Shown piece after piece: positions 1-12,150 of a stretch of 64,000 nt of DNA; position 1 is the stretch's first letter; each line of letters opens with the position of its first letter. The notes below the pieces were generated by a model, which saw only the letters and a list, made by a program, of their open reading frames with translations, was not told where the DNA came from and did not search any database. This stretch comes from Lineus longissimus. Its lineage: Eukaryota > Nemertea > Pilidiophora > Heteronemertea > Lineidae. Location of the stretch: the NCBI RefSeq assembly GCF_910592395.1, contig NC_088315.1, positions 20,130,219 to 20,194,218 on the forward strand, given 5' to 3'. The position numbers were made by a program, and so were the translations under genes.

Positions 1-1480
1 GATGTTAAGATTTTTAATGTCGGCTGATGATGGACTTGATCGATTGACTTGTTCATCCGCTACGGTATATAATTATATTCAAATATTGTATATAATTACA
101 TCGTTTTGAAACCTAACTCAAGACTAAACTACACAAGATGTGGCGCAACATTGTTTACAATAATTGAGTGCGTTTTTTTTTTTAAATGATTCCTATAACT
201 AAAATGAACTGGCAATATATTCTGAAGCTCTAACTGACAATTCGTTTAGCCGAAGGCTGGGGCAGGTGACTCTACACACTGATAATATCTTTCTTTGTGA
301 GAAAGGTCAATAAGATAAGTATGCACGTCGAATTGATACCGAAGCATTGATTGTCTCACCAAATACCACGAGGGTGGAGCTAATAAGGTTAAACCCAGGA
401 AACAGCGGCGGTTTTGGCCAGAATGACTCGAAACTGAATTGAATCTGCCAACTAAAACGTCGAAAACAACTGAGATACAGGGGTCGATACAGAAAAAACC
501 ATATCATAACCTCTAAAAGCGTTACCACTCTGTTATGTAAGCCTAGTTTTTTCCTATTGCGGTCAGTATAACTTCTTTCTAGCATGTTTTCGCCCGGTTT
601 ACTGCCTCCTAACACATTCCGTATGCTTTATCTTTACAGTTATACAACAACTCGACAACTCGCCTGACCTCAACGTATAAACGACCTGAATCAGCGGATA
701 TCGTCCTGTGCACTCTACAAGAGATGAAATAATGTGTTTGAAACTCTAGACAACGATCTGTGCACATTCGGGTGTTTTCTAAACCAGAGCCTTCCCTTTG
801 AAAAGAATCTTATTCCAGTATATATGCTCGTCACAAACAAAACTCTATGATCTGAAATTCCGTTCACACCGTATTTCTTTCTCACAACAGACAACCAAAA
901 TCCTTGAAATAGGCTGAAAACAAAGCTCTGGTTTACTAAATACATGTATAGCGCAAGATCGGAATGAGAGTCTTCAACGTTTATTAGCCGTTGTCGGTTG
1001 AGACATATCGACCATCATGAAAGGTATTTCGTGAGGATGTTATCAAGATGTTAATCAATATTTGCCCTGATGACCCTTCGATAAGACAGTAGAACAATGT
1101 GAATTTAGGCCGAGGTGCGAGCGGGCTTTGTTTAAAGACAATATACCATGTATTGGGCAGGGCCGGTAATTTTTAACTGCGAGATACGCCAAGGGGCAAA
1201 ACAGTGTTCTAGGAAGTGGAACATGAACAAATTGAGAAATGTCCACACTGCCTATGCCATGACAAAAAGCCATGGCTCCATAGTCTATGCGATGTTGGAT
1301 GATGATTGATTGATTGATCCTCCCTGAAGTAACCTATGTCGACAATACCCGACACTAGTTTGGAAAATTCCATCAAAGGCCCGGTCCCAGAACGCCATGA
1401 TCAATAGATAAAGCATTCGTCAAACGTTATTTTTGTATAAATATTTGGATACTAAAGTAGGCCGGGTAGTTTTTATTCAG
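1..1480. other. No gene recognised; dispersed repeat remnants
   Basis: I see no convincing exon here. Around 345-430 there is a diverged copy of a dispersed repeat (motif GAGGGTGGAGCTAA) that recurs near 11750 and 45130. Around 1125-1205 there is a piece also found at 4297-4370 (shared TTTAACTGCGA and AGGGGCAAAA). Confidence 0.5.
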
Positions 1481-1623
1481 CAGGTATCCCTGTGGACCAA
1501 TGTGTGAGTAACAATTCCGCCGGAGAGCAAATGATCGTGCAGGGCGTACCTGATTATACCAGTGCTGTCTTTGTCCTGGGTGTGACAAATGGCATGTCAT
1601 TTGGATGGCTCATCGTGAATTAA
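1481..1623 (+). CDS. Probable 3' terminal coding exon of an unrecognised gene (5' exons not found)
   Basis: A pyrimidine-rich acceptor (TTTTTATTCAG) precedes an open frame of 47 residues ending in TAA at 1621-1623. The frame reads from AGIPVDQCVSNNSAGEQ to the C-terminus FGWLIVN. A canonical AATAAA lies 236 bp downstream of the stop. The composition (hydrophobic, Gly-rich, one Cys) looks like the last strands of an extracellular beta-sandwich, but I do not recognise the family. The exon needs one nucleotide from an upstream exon to complete its first codon, and no matching donor is evident in bases 1-1480, so the rest may lie outside the window. It could also be a decayed gene fragment. Confidence 0.4.
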
Positions 1624-1858
1624 TTGCTGGATATTTTTTTATGGATACTCCACCACATAAAATGCTATCGCTTCTTTTTTTAGCTGTTTCCGATAAAAAT
1701 AACGTCATTTAACTTTGAAAAATTAGCAAGACTATTTTTAAACTCGGTGTATGAGGTGCATCTACTCTTATTGCTCTTACTCGAAGAACAGGGGACCTTT
1801 ACATCTTGTCTAACCTCACATCATCAGATCAATCACTTGTAATGCATCTTGGATTGTC

Positions 1859-1864
1859 AATAAA
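1859..1864 (+). terminator. Poly(A) signal AATAAA
   Basis: AATAAA on the plus strand, downstream of the TAA at 1621-1623 and followed by a GT/T-rich stretch. It supports reading 1481-1623 as a terminal exon. Confidence 0.4.
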
Positions 1865-4067
1865 GCACTGTTATAGTAGTTGAAATCTAATCAAGATTCT
1901 TGCATTAACACAAGACGGTTTTGTCATGCACAGCAGCATGTACACTGTAGCGCCGATTTGAAGTGATGGTATTTCGTCCACCAAAACGTGAGAGAAGAGA
2001 TTGTCACAGTGATGACTGGTGATACCGGGCGTGGCTGTATCATAATCAGCTGTTTTATAAACCTTCTCCATGGTTGATGACGGCGTAGTTGAGATATTTA
2101 GTTTCCCATACATGTACAAGTACTATCCTTTTAAGATTATTGTAAGATTCTTATAATCATAAAAATCTTTTACGAATCATACGCGCACATGTACAAGAGA
2201 CTGGCTTAGATCTGAACACGTCGTCGTAGTATTTCCCATCCTTACGAGATGTTTTCTATCTCAGCGAATATCATCGAGTAATTCAAACGGAAAACTAGCG
2301 ATATTGATATTTTTAAACGACAGAGTAGATTATTTTTGTTAATTGCCGCTTTTCGTAAAAGCTTTTTGAGCAAGGCTAAAGAGCATGTCTCAATGCTGAG
2401 AGCAATCTGGATTAATAACTCTAAACTGAATGCAAAGTGCTGTTTAAGCCAATACTGCGAACAACCAAATATTCACACCTTTATTTCTGCGATGTGGTGG
2501 AGGAGGTCGATACTCCTGGCCAATTGCTACCCCTGGCCAGCTTGATGCATCGATAACCTCTCGTCATCATGAACTACACGCCTTTGAAACCTTTAATTCA
2601 CTGAGGTGATTTCCATACCTTCGCAAAATTGTAAAATGATTTGTGACTTTTGCGTCCTTCAAAACAACATCGCTTGCTACGCATGGACAGCAGAACCTAT
2701 GTAAGGAAACCCGTCAGACAAATGCTGCGTAATTGCAGAGGTAAATATCATTGGAAATAACGAATTAAGGAACCAAACTCAGTGACGTTGAAAAAGAGGG
2801 TGTCCTGCGAACAAAGAGGGGGCGACTAAAAGAGATCCAACCGTATTCAAGTGCTGCCCTGCCTTTCCTCCGAGCTCAAAGCAGTCATAATCGTAAAAGC
2901 CTTAGGTCCCCGCCCCAGCAAACTCCTGGATCCTCCACGATAGAGATGACAACTTGATCTGTCATGACTCTCGGCGCAATAACCAACAATAATGAGACTG
3001 ACTCTTTCAACATCTTAAACGCTAATTACGATTTCTTCTAGTAGCTACGACACATTCTGAAAGCATTTCAGATGAGACGAATTAAAGAGACGCAGAGTAA
3101 ATGTAGGTGATAGGACCCCACACCAACACTAGGAGCCATCTTTGTTCGTGATGTGTATTCTTCTCGACAATGAGTGCCAGGTGGACAAATCTAAATTTCG
3201 GCAGTCCCATTCAGTAGATAGACGCAAAAGGAATAATTACCAATTGGGATTAGAACTTTTTTAACTTGCAGCAAAGGAATGAAATGCCATTATTGAACCT
3301 CAGAAATGTTAGTTTGAGAATACTTGCTGAGATTTGTTTCCATCTGGTTTGGATGGTAAGGTATAATAGGGGAAGGCTATAGCCCTCCTATTGTATTCTC
3401 AACTGAAGCTTTGAAAGAAAATCCCAAGAGCCCGTGTCTGAAACGAGGGACGTGTGTGCTTCTCGAGTTAGTAACTAGGGAACAATGGCATAGCTGGGTG
3501 TTTTCAAGCTTACATAATTTTATACAGATGGCATCTCTAAGCAGATAGGAAAACACGTTTATTCAAACTCCCACGCCCACGCCACCCCCTTCATCAACTT
3601 ATTTAATTCCACTATCATCTTAGTACCAGGCTGCTGTAAATCATTACAAAAACTCAGTTGAAGTTCAAACCTCCTGATGCGTCAAATGACCGAATTTCCC
3701 CCATATGGAATTCAAAACTAGATTTGATCAAAAGATCAATCACGGATGAACGACTTGATATTACAATTTGATTGATTCTGATGCTGATAGACACACGTGA
3801 CATGGCTTTACTAACAAAACGTGACATTTCGGGTGTAATGACCCAGAAGAATTATTTCTCAGCGCCAACGCGAACTCCAAGTGTTCATCAATGTGAACTC
3901 AATCAGTTAAACTGTAAAACCACATATTCTCGCGGGCGTTGTATTTTCGCGGATGTGCATTACGTTTGTCGATTGAGGCCTATGGACCCCTGTGAAAGCT
4001 GCGTCGTGGGGGTCGATGTTATCATGATTTTCCCAGAAAAAGCCAGGAGAACAAACGTGAAACGCCT
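1865..4067. other. Intergenic, nothing recognised
   Basis: No splice-bounded open frame, RNA gene or clear transposon ends were seen. Short open frames are present but have random composition. TACATGTA palindromes occur near 2108. Confidence 0.4.
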
Positions 4068-4300
4068 ATGTACAGGCTGGCTTTGTTTCCTATGTACAAG
4101 TTGGATTTGTTTCCTAGGTACAAGTTGGATTTGTTTCCTAAGTACAAGTTGGATTGTTTCCTAGGTACAAGTTGGATTTGTTTCCTAGGTACAAGTTGGA
4201 TTTGTTTCCTAGGTACAAGTTGGATTTGTTTCCTAGGTACAAGTTGGATTTGTTTCCTAGGTACAAGTTGGATTTGTTTCCTAAGTACAAGCTGGCCTTG
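4068..4300. repeat. 24-bp minisatellite, about 9.5 copies
   Basis: The unit TTTCCTAGGTACAAGTTGG plus ATTTG repeats nearly perfectly; one copy is a base shorter. The outermost copies are the most diverged, as expected for a tandem array homogenised in its centre. The right flank (4297-4370) matches a dispersed repeat also seen near 1125-1205, so the array grew inside or beside that element. Confidence 0.9.
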
Positions 4301-7300
4301 TTTAAAGACTGTTTATTGGGCTAGCCCTGAATTCTTTTAACTGCGACGTAAGGGGCAAAATAACGTTATGTTTTAATTAATAACCATGTTTCGTTTTCGA
4401 TCGGAAAAAAACTAAAGAAATTTCGTAAATGTGCCAAGATGAAAATTGTCGAAAACTATTTTCCAAAACGCAAAAATAAAGAAGACGTTATAAAAGTATG
4501 CAGCTTTACTTAATAATGCACCATGAGACTTCTATTGCAGAAAATCTGACTTTAATTTTAAGATCCAATGCAGTTTCACCGCTCAAAGCGCTTTTCCTAA
4601 GTCACCAACTCAGTCGGTGACCTATCTTGGTCTGGACAGAATCCAGGTAGTTAAACACTACGAGAAGACGCTTTCAATTTTTTCCTGTCTTTTCAATTTA
4701 TGATGATATCAGTTTTCTAGTGGCCATAATGGGCAAGATTTCGTTTGATGTGATGACTGTATTCCGGCCATTATACGGTATTAAATCACATCAGTTATAT
4801 CTGCGAGGGACATCATCGCTGACTTTTGCTCAGGATGTAGGAGGGCTTTAGGTCCAAAGTGATTGACCTATGATATGACCCTCATACCACGAGGAAGATA
4901 TGGAACTAATGCAATAAACGATTCTGAAAAACTGAATATGAAGTTTTCGCTCTGGAGACCTCGATGGTGGGGTTCTCCCTGACGATAATTTTCGGAGTGA
5001 CGATGATTTTTACAGTTCTTTTTATGTGTGTGTGTGTGGGGTGGGGTGGGATGGGGGGGGGGGGGGGGGACAGGACAGGAACAGGCAGGGAAGGTGGAAA
5101 AAATGAAAAATGTACATGTACATGTATATCACAGGAATTGATTCCAAAAGGACATCTATTTAGTTTCATACAGCCAACACATTTAAAAAATGCCGATGTA
5201 TGCATATAAGTTGTAGTTTAGTCAGTTAGTGATTTATTTGATCACTCAGTTATGTCAAGTATCCTTAATCCCCTCCAGTATCCCTTACACTCGCTAACCT
5301 CTGGGAATAAAGCCAGTCGTGATCCGTAGTTGATCGTCTGAATTAACACTCTAGTTTGAACAAGAGCGATTGATTTCGCCCGAACAGCTGAGAAAATATC
5401 TGTGACTCCCACAAACCTCAAATATGGTCGACATTTCAATGTATGGGCGGCCATGATAGTTTGGTTGTTGACACATTACCTACACACTCATGATCACGTC
5501 CACTGCACGTTCAAGACGAATCGATCCCATTTTATCAACAGCTCGTCGCAGGTATTTTGTATCAGTCTTAATCAGCTTGGTACTCCTATAGTTCTGTATA
5601 TTAAACCACATATCCTTTGTGTATTCCGAACAAAGAAAAAACAGTTCTTAAACAAACTAATGCAGGCAAACTGAATAACTCTGGGATGTTTGGTTGAATA
5701 CTTAGTCTAAATCCAAATAAGACTCTCAGAGAATTCTTAGTTAACTCTTTTTCAATTTCGTAAAGATTTTTCAAAACATACTTTAGGATCTAAACTAAGA
5801 ATCCTACAGGTTGTAACGAATGTACATGCAAATGTACAAGGAACTGTATAAGATTTTAACTAAGAATCGTAACCGATTTTCTTCACCTGGGATCAATCAC
5901 CGGACTTCCGGACATCTACTCGCCGCAACTAGATACTGATTGCTTTATTTAACCATACTAAGATTTTATGACAGCTGACTTCAGTTCAAAAACGTACAAA
6001 AAGTTCATGACAAGGACTGGTTTTGTCCTGAAATGTCCGCTCTAGCGAAAGTTGTTTCTACCTTTAGACAAGCATGCATCAGACCAAGGGATGTTAGTTT
6101 CCACGCCTGAACCTTTGAATTGGTCACCATAGGTTAATCAAATCCACTATCTTGGATGACCCAGATCCCCACCTTGATAACACACAATCCCTTGGTTTTA
6201 AGGCTTTTGCCATGCCGAAGCCTTGCGTGTACAGATGGGATGACCCTGCGGTGTGTTACTAAAGCAATGCCCTTGTACCTCTAATTGGCTGTCTTTAACA
6301 AGATCATCATCTCCCCGAAACAATAATCGTGTTCGGCAGTATCGATGCCGAGCGCTAATGGGCTATTAAAGGACAGGGAGAATGTCATTACATGGAGTCA
6401 CAATTGCTCAAGTTGCCCTCAAACACGGCATAAATCTCACTCCAGTCGTATTCTTATCCTAAATTGTTTTCGAACATGGTGAACCATTAATCAAGACGAT
6501 TGCACTCAAATGCCACGATCTCTAATGAAATTTCCATTCGTTGTCCTTTTTATCTACAACATTGGCGTTTGATTTCACATTACAGCCTACCCCGTTCATT
6601 CAAAAATAGAAAATGGAATCTAAATCTTGGAATTTGTGTGAATTACTCCTGACTGAAGATAAATTTCAACAAAAGACCGTTGTGTGGTCCGACATACGAG
6701 CACTTCAGCAAATGTCCTCGCTTATACCTGCATGAAGGTAATGTCTGTTTTTTTTACGTGAGCCACAAAAGAATTTAATGAGTAACAACGGCGATTAACA
6801 CGTACGGTCTTTAAGGGTGGCTATTTGGGTTTGCACTTTCTGATGGCGGCCTTCTTCAGTATCGGAGTCATTATGCTCACCATGGAGAGTGAGTTTCCAA
6901 AATTGCAAAGAAGCGTATCTTAATCTTGTGTATTGAGGTCAGGCAATCCACCTTACTAAGCAACCTGCTTGGATCAGTGGTGCCTTTAAAATCTATGCAT
7001 CACAAGAAAACGACAAAAGCTGCGCTCATTGGTACATTTTTTACCAATTTCCATTTTTGCCTGATTGCATACGTTATGCCAATGCGTACGTGCTTCACTC
7101 AAGCCCTTGCTTCCGCTCGCACGGAACTGCCTTCAATGTTAGATTTTTACAAACCAAATTCAAATGACAATGTCGGAAATTGATTCTTTAGGTGGCTTCG
7201 TTTTCTGCCGATTCGGAACGGGGATTTTTTTGTTTTAAATTCAAGATAACTTCTATTTTTTTCAGTATCTGCGTGTCTCATTGTCGGCAAACAAAAATCG

Positions 7301-7675
7301 AATCGCATTAGAAGTACCCCTAACAAATTTAAGCCATACGTTGACAACAGAACGTAAACAGGGTGCTCCTCAAAAAGCTGCCATCGCAACGATACACTCA
7401 CCATCACTATATGACGTTTTTGGGGGGCGTTTAAGGCATGTTTATTCTCGACAAGCCAGTGCTTGACATCACAAATGCAAGTCTCGGCCTGAGATTCCCC
7501 TTTCAGGCTCTCTACAGCATTACCACATTGCGTTATCGTCTGCATAGAATTGAAATGGTACCTCGGACTCGCGCATTACCCGAGTGGTAAAGTATACACC
7601 GTTTTTTATGGCATGATTGCACGGACTGTATCGCCGGTGTAGAAGGTACATGTAGTAGTTACCTCATGCACGGTA
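4301..7675. other. Intergenic, nothing recognised
   Basis: Contains a G homopolymer at about 5054-5069 and a run of overlapping TACATGTA palindromes at about 5107-5125. An AATAAA-type signal on the minus strand near 5943 has no supported exon upstream of it. I see no gene. Confidence 0.4.
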
Positions 7676-7860
7676 ATTCTGTCATCAGCAACCTCATTTA
7701 CAGGAGATGCTGTCATTAACAGCCTCATTCACAGGTAAGGCGATCATAGGATATCAGTAGCCTTCAACAACCTCATTCACAGGCGAAGTTGCATCGACAA
7801 CCCCATTCACAGGCGATGCCATCTTCAGCAACCACATTTACTGGCGAAGCTGCCATCACC
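7676..7860. repeat. Degenerate tandem repeat of about 35 bp
   Basis: About five diverged units share the core CCTCATTCACAGGCGA and are separated by GCCATC-like spacers. Identity between units is moderate, so this is an old minisatellite. Confidence 0.65.
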
Positions 7861-8498
7861 AAAACAAAAAGATATCCATCTTTACGTTAAGCAATCTGAT
7901 TCGGTGTCAGAAAACACTAAATGCTTTCAGACATGCCATGTCTATTGCCTTATCTTCCAGCCTTGAGTCCATGTGAGATGGACAGAGTGACGAAATGGAC
8001 GACCGGGGGAGTTAACCGACACTGGTTTCAAATGACCAGCTTGGTTGACATGGACTTCACGTTCGTTGTCACTTGTAATGTAATGAGTCACCCAGAACGA
8101 ACAAATCAATTACAAAGAGTGGGCTACATCACGATTCACGATGTCACTTTTTACCCGTTATGTCATGTCACCTTTTCAATCCGAAACCATGTATCTCGAG
8201 TATAAGTTCGTCCATTGTAGTGATACACGTGAATCCTATGTAAACGCAGCCTTTTTGGACGAGAGAAAATCTGAGGAATTGAAGATCCTATTGTAAAGAT
8301 AGTATTAAAACCACTAGGACGGTCATTTGCACATCGGTTTGTAAAAATAACGAACTCGGGCGGCATACCGCAACGAAACAAAGCGGTTGACCAGTGGAAT
8401 CCCATGGTCTTTGGTCTTTGGTCTCTTTTGCGATGTACCTTAATATAGTTCTTTAAAAAAGAGAAACGGCAGTTGATTTTAGGTGTTGTCAGCTAATA

Positions 8499-8504
8499 TT
8501 TATT
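8499..8504 (-). terminator. Poly(A) signal for the 144-aa secreted protein gene
   Basis: TTTATT on the plus strand reads AATAAA on the minus strand, about 45 bp past the TAA of the gene ending at 8547. Confidence 0.65.
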
Positions 8505-8546
8505 TCAAACTAACATTACACAGAATAGACGCAAACCGCCTGGACC

Positions 8547-11178
8547 TTACATCTCTTGCATCCTGATGAAGCGGAGCAGTCCCTTCCAGAGCTGATGGGT
8601 GTCATATGACTTGGAGTATCCTGTGCCCAGCTGGAAATGATAATGTACACATTTTCACATAATTACGTAACAAATAGTGCTCATAACAAATCAACACACA
8701 ATATCATAAATGATTAAAGACTGAGAATATGGAAATCTGAAAACCAGTCTTTTTGGAAGAGCTGTCAGAATTTTAGAACTTTATATATTTACCGGTTATT
8801 TTCATCAATTCACTGTAGGCCTAATGATATAACCAAGAAAACAAAATGATCCCTCGTTCAGCTCTAAATTCCTGACTATGAAAGTTCGTAATCCTTTAAT
8901 AGCCGTGGCATGCTCGGACAACGCTTAACTAACCTATCGTTTGGAGAAAAAGGCTCCTTTGCAAATGGGAACACCTTTACACGTGGACACGACAAGAGTT
9001 CAATCGAGTAAGACGAACTCCTGGCTGATAAAAGCACCAAACAGTTTTGTAATGGTAGATATAATGTTCTTGCAGAGATTTCTAGTGCCAAAAATCTGCC
9101 TTTCTTCAAAATTAGTTACCATTATAGCCTGCCACTCAGTCGGCGTAATGTTTTTGTTTTGCAATCGCGTTTCTCTAAGGTATTTCAGGATGATTCATAA
9201 AAATTCCATTTCCTTCTTTGCTGAAATTGTTGCCGTAGTTATATTCATGGTAAATCCACAATAACAAATCAAGAATACGTACGGTGAGTAGACCTGGCAG
9301 TCCATCAGCTTGGCAAGATTCGTGTGGACCGGCACTGTACTCAGTCGATGTCTTACGGACCAGCAGCGGCAAGCATGTTGCGTGGGCCTGAAATATACAT
9401 GTATATGGTGACATAATTGAGATAATTGAGATTGCTTCTTTATATAGAATGTTTTGCAGCAACAGTAGAAACTATCTTTGGGATTCCAAATTTGTCGTGA
9501 ATTAAAACATCAAAGCCTCCTACTAGTGATGGTTTATCTGATGTGTGTCAGCACATGCGAAGTAAACTAAACAATTTTTCTTGCAGCTTATAGCAGCAAG
9601 TTGAGGACGAAATATTAAATGCAGGTACATAGTGCATTACAATAACGTAAAAGGCCAACTCGATGCATTTGAAAATGTCCCTTTATCCTAAAGGGACCCA
9701 AGAAAGCAATCTTCAACACCAGCCTGGTAAAACCACGCGCCTCCCTACGAGATCTCGTGATTTTTGGTTAGCTACAATCCAACCTTGCGTTGGCGGAGGC
9801 GCAATGACTTGGGACGAGGAAGCTTCAATACATCCAACGGAAGTAGCTACTGAGCCGACTGTATAGTACCCCCAGGTATATGGCACGGCTTAACCCGCCA
9901 GCCATGAGGGAATTCCTTTATGGCCCAGTGGTTGGCGCGTTATCCCCAGAGTGGAAGTTAAGCACCGTTGATCGGTGACCGACGCGTACAATACATCTGG
10001 CAGACCTTCCCACGCGATGCGAGCTCTGGATTTGTAGTTCGGTACTGAGACGCATGAAGCGCTAAGTAGGATCGCGGACGATCCATCTCTGTCCGAAGGG
10101 GGGAATGATGTATAGTACCCCCAGGTATATGGCACGGCTTAACCCGCCGGCCATGAGGGAATTCCTTTATGGCCCAGTGGTTGGCGCGTTGGCCCCAGAG
10201 TGGAAGTTAAGCAACGTTGAGCGCGGTCAACCTTTGGATCGGTGACCGGCGCGTACAATACACCGAGGTCAAATACAATGTACTTACATTGCTATGTCCG
10301 CTACTGAATCCGTAGCGATGGAATGCTTTGCACGTAACATCATCAGTGAAGTAGGACCCATCGCACTGGCCGGCAGGGGTACATGAGCATTCCACACCAA
10401 CTGTTCCATTGGGGCAGATTGCCACGGACACTGCATCATCGCCTCCACCTGAATTGCTGCCGTCTACGACAACTGTAAAAAAAATACATGCATGTGTATA
10501 GCCTGGTATACAGAAACGCTGTTTTTATTCCAAATTTGTTTCTTCAGCTCATGGTACAGGGGCGCACGCTGGTTTGACCCTTAGGAGCACATCATGGCAA
10601 TTGGAGACTAAGCATGAAATTTGGTGAATAAGCCCGGGGGAGGGGTAGGCCCTCTTCCCTCGAAATATATGAAAATCTAACCCCAAACTCTCGAACCCTG
10701 TGCGTTGGAGTGATGACTCATCCAGGTAGAGCTTCTAGTGCATATGCATCACATATTTACATGGGAACCTCTCACTGTGGTGTCAAAACAACAAGCAAAC
10801 CCGGCACACCAACGCCGGGCCCTTTCAACCACTTTTTTGCCTGGACATGCCAGCAGTTATGGTGCGACACCAAAAAGTTGCAGCGAAAACGAGACGCAGT
10901 GTGTAATAGTTTTTAGGTAAAAGGCGATATTTCACTGCAACTAAATGTGAGGTGTCAGACTCGAATAAAATTTTGTTTACGTTGCAGCGTCGCGCTAGCT
11001 AGATGATAATAGTTACTTCGCGTGTTACTATTGAAAGCCTTTCCTTGTCGTGCCTGAACTAGACCGGAGCTGGCCCACCCTACAAATGTCAGCTCAGCGG
11101 ACTATGCCTGAACGTACCAGATCTGACTCCGACGATGACCGCTATCAGGACAAGGCAAAAGGCTAGAAGATATTTCAT
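8547..11178 (-). CDS. Secreted cysteine-rich protein, 144 aa, four coding exons
   Basis: Exons on the minus strand: 11178-11118, 10472-10288, 9387-9283 and 8630-8547. All junctions are GT-AG, phases join (1, 0, 0), and the total is 435 nt. Exon 1 encodes a textbook signal peptide (MKYLLAFCLVLIAVIVG, then VRS). The mature chain has a Gly/Asp-rich linker and then seven cysteines in the order CPNGTVGVECSC, QCDG, TCKAF, ATC, ESC. The C-terminus is a cysteine-free tail rich in aromatic and basic residues, ending FIRMQEM. The cysteine spacing and the motifs C-x-C, CDG and A-x-A-x-C loosely resemble the V-type modules of the PCSK9 C-terminal domain and related extracellular repeats. That resemblance is weak and from memory. 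Function is unknown; secretion is inferred from the signal peptide. Intron 2 carries a tandem SINE. Confidence 0.72.
9862..10263 (+). mobile_element. SINE with tRNA-like A box and 5S rRNA-like segment, 1.6 tandem copies
   Basis: A 249-bp unit starts at 9862 and again at 10111. Each copy has a tRNA-type A box (TGGCCCAGTGGTTGGCGCG), directly followed by a segment close to the internal promoter of 5S rRNA (AGTTAAGCAACGTTGAGCGC, then TGGATCGGTGACCGGCGCG). The first copy has lost about 20 bp in the 5S-like part. No full-length 5S gene is present. The array lies in intron 2 of the secreted cysteine-rich protein gene, ending about 25 bp from the exon 2 donor. Confidence 0.65.
11118..11178 (-). other. 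Signal-peptide exon of the 144-aa gene
   Basis: This 61-nt exon encodes the entire signal peptide and is too short to stand out as an open frame. ATG is at 11178. The donor is GTACGT after TCT-G (phase 1), which joins exactly to the TT of exon 2 at 10472. Confidence 0.65.
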
Positions 11179-11914
11179 CCTGAAACAAACGGAACGATCA
11201 CGTTAATCAGTTGCTGTGTCACCACTGAATCTTGGTAGCGGTTTCACGATTCAGTGATTTTTCACTACCGGTAAATACATGTTGGCTTAGGATGACAGCT
11301 GCAAAGAGATAGCTTCAAACGATTTCCGTTTCAGAGTTTAAAATGTTTTAAAGCCGCTAACTTGATTATGAAAATACACTTTTCCTTTCTGTAGTTACAT
11401 ATCTTATTTTTAAATCACCAGGGAAAATTCGCCGAGACTTATAGAAGTGAAGGTTGTTGAGGTTTTAAAAAGCGTTTAATGGCTGGCGAACACAGATATG
11501 TACCCGTTTTACAGCCTAAAAAGCCAGTGTGCTGTTCGTTTGAATATTTTAAAACTAAGCTTGAACTTGAAACCTTCCAATTGTGTGCGAAAACTCCCTG
11601 TTATAGAAGCGGCTCGTGCGGTTTATGGAGCATTTGACGCCCAAGATTGTTTTCCTACATCGGGGCATTCCGTGCTCACGGGCATGTAATGCAGTACAAG
11701 TAAATCGACGGCTGTAGGAATTGATATCGAACTGGAGGTATAGGTTGTCTCACCCAAACCGCGAGGGTGGAGCTAAAATGGAGACCAAAACCGAGGCATT
11801 CGCCATTCGTTAAAGATAGGAAATTTGTGAATTGAATTTGAAATTTCCAATTGCGTAAATACGTACTAGTATAAATTACAGCATTGCCGTTGTGTAAACA
11901 GATAAACAAATGGC

Positions 11915-12150
11915 CGGGTCTATTTGGCAAGCCGCTCGCCGAACAGGCATCTTTTTTGTCCTGTTTGGAGAGCCGCTTGCCAAACAGCACTAAAAAGCCA
12001 CCCTGTTCGGCCAGCCGGGCTTGCCAAACAGGTAAAAAATCTACCCTGTTTGGCGAGCTGGAGACTTTACTTTAATATTAATGAGTTCGGCTCTCCATTC
12101 AGGACAAGAAAAAGTCGCTGTTTGGTAAGCCGGGCTTGCCAAGTAGTCAC
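11915..12150. repeat. Cluster of short repeated and inverted CTTGCCAAACAGG units
   Basis: At least five copies of a GC-rich core (CCGGGCTTGCCAAACAGG or its complement CCTGTTTGGCGAGC) alternate in orientation and could form several hairpins. No coding potential is supported. Confidence 0.6.

Noticed and set aside
4068..4340. A frame encoding repeats of CFLGTSWI
   Set aside because: It is produced by the 24-bp minisatellite; neighbouring units shift frame and no gene context exists.
10180..10263. A 5S rRNA gene
   Set aside because: Only the internal-promoter part matches; the 5' part is tRNA-like and the unit is tandem with a diverged copy, so it is a SINE.
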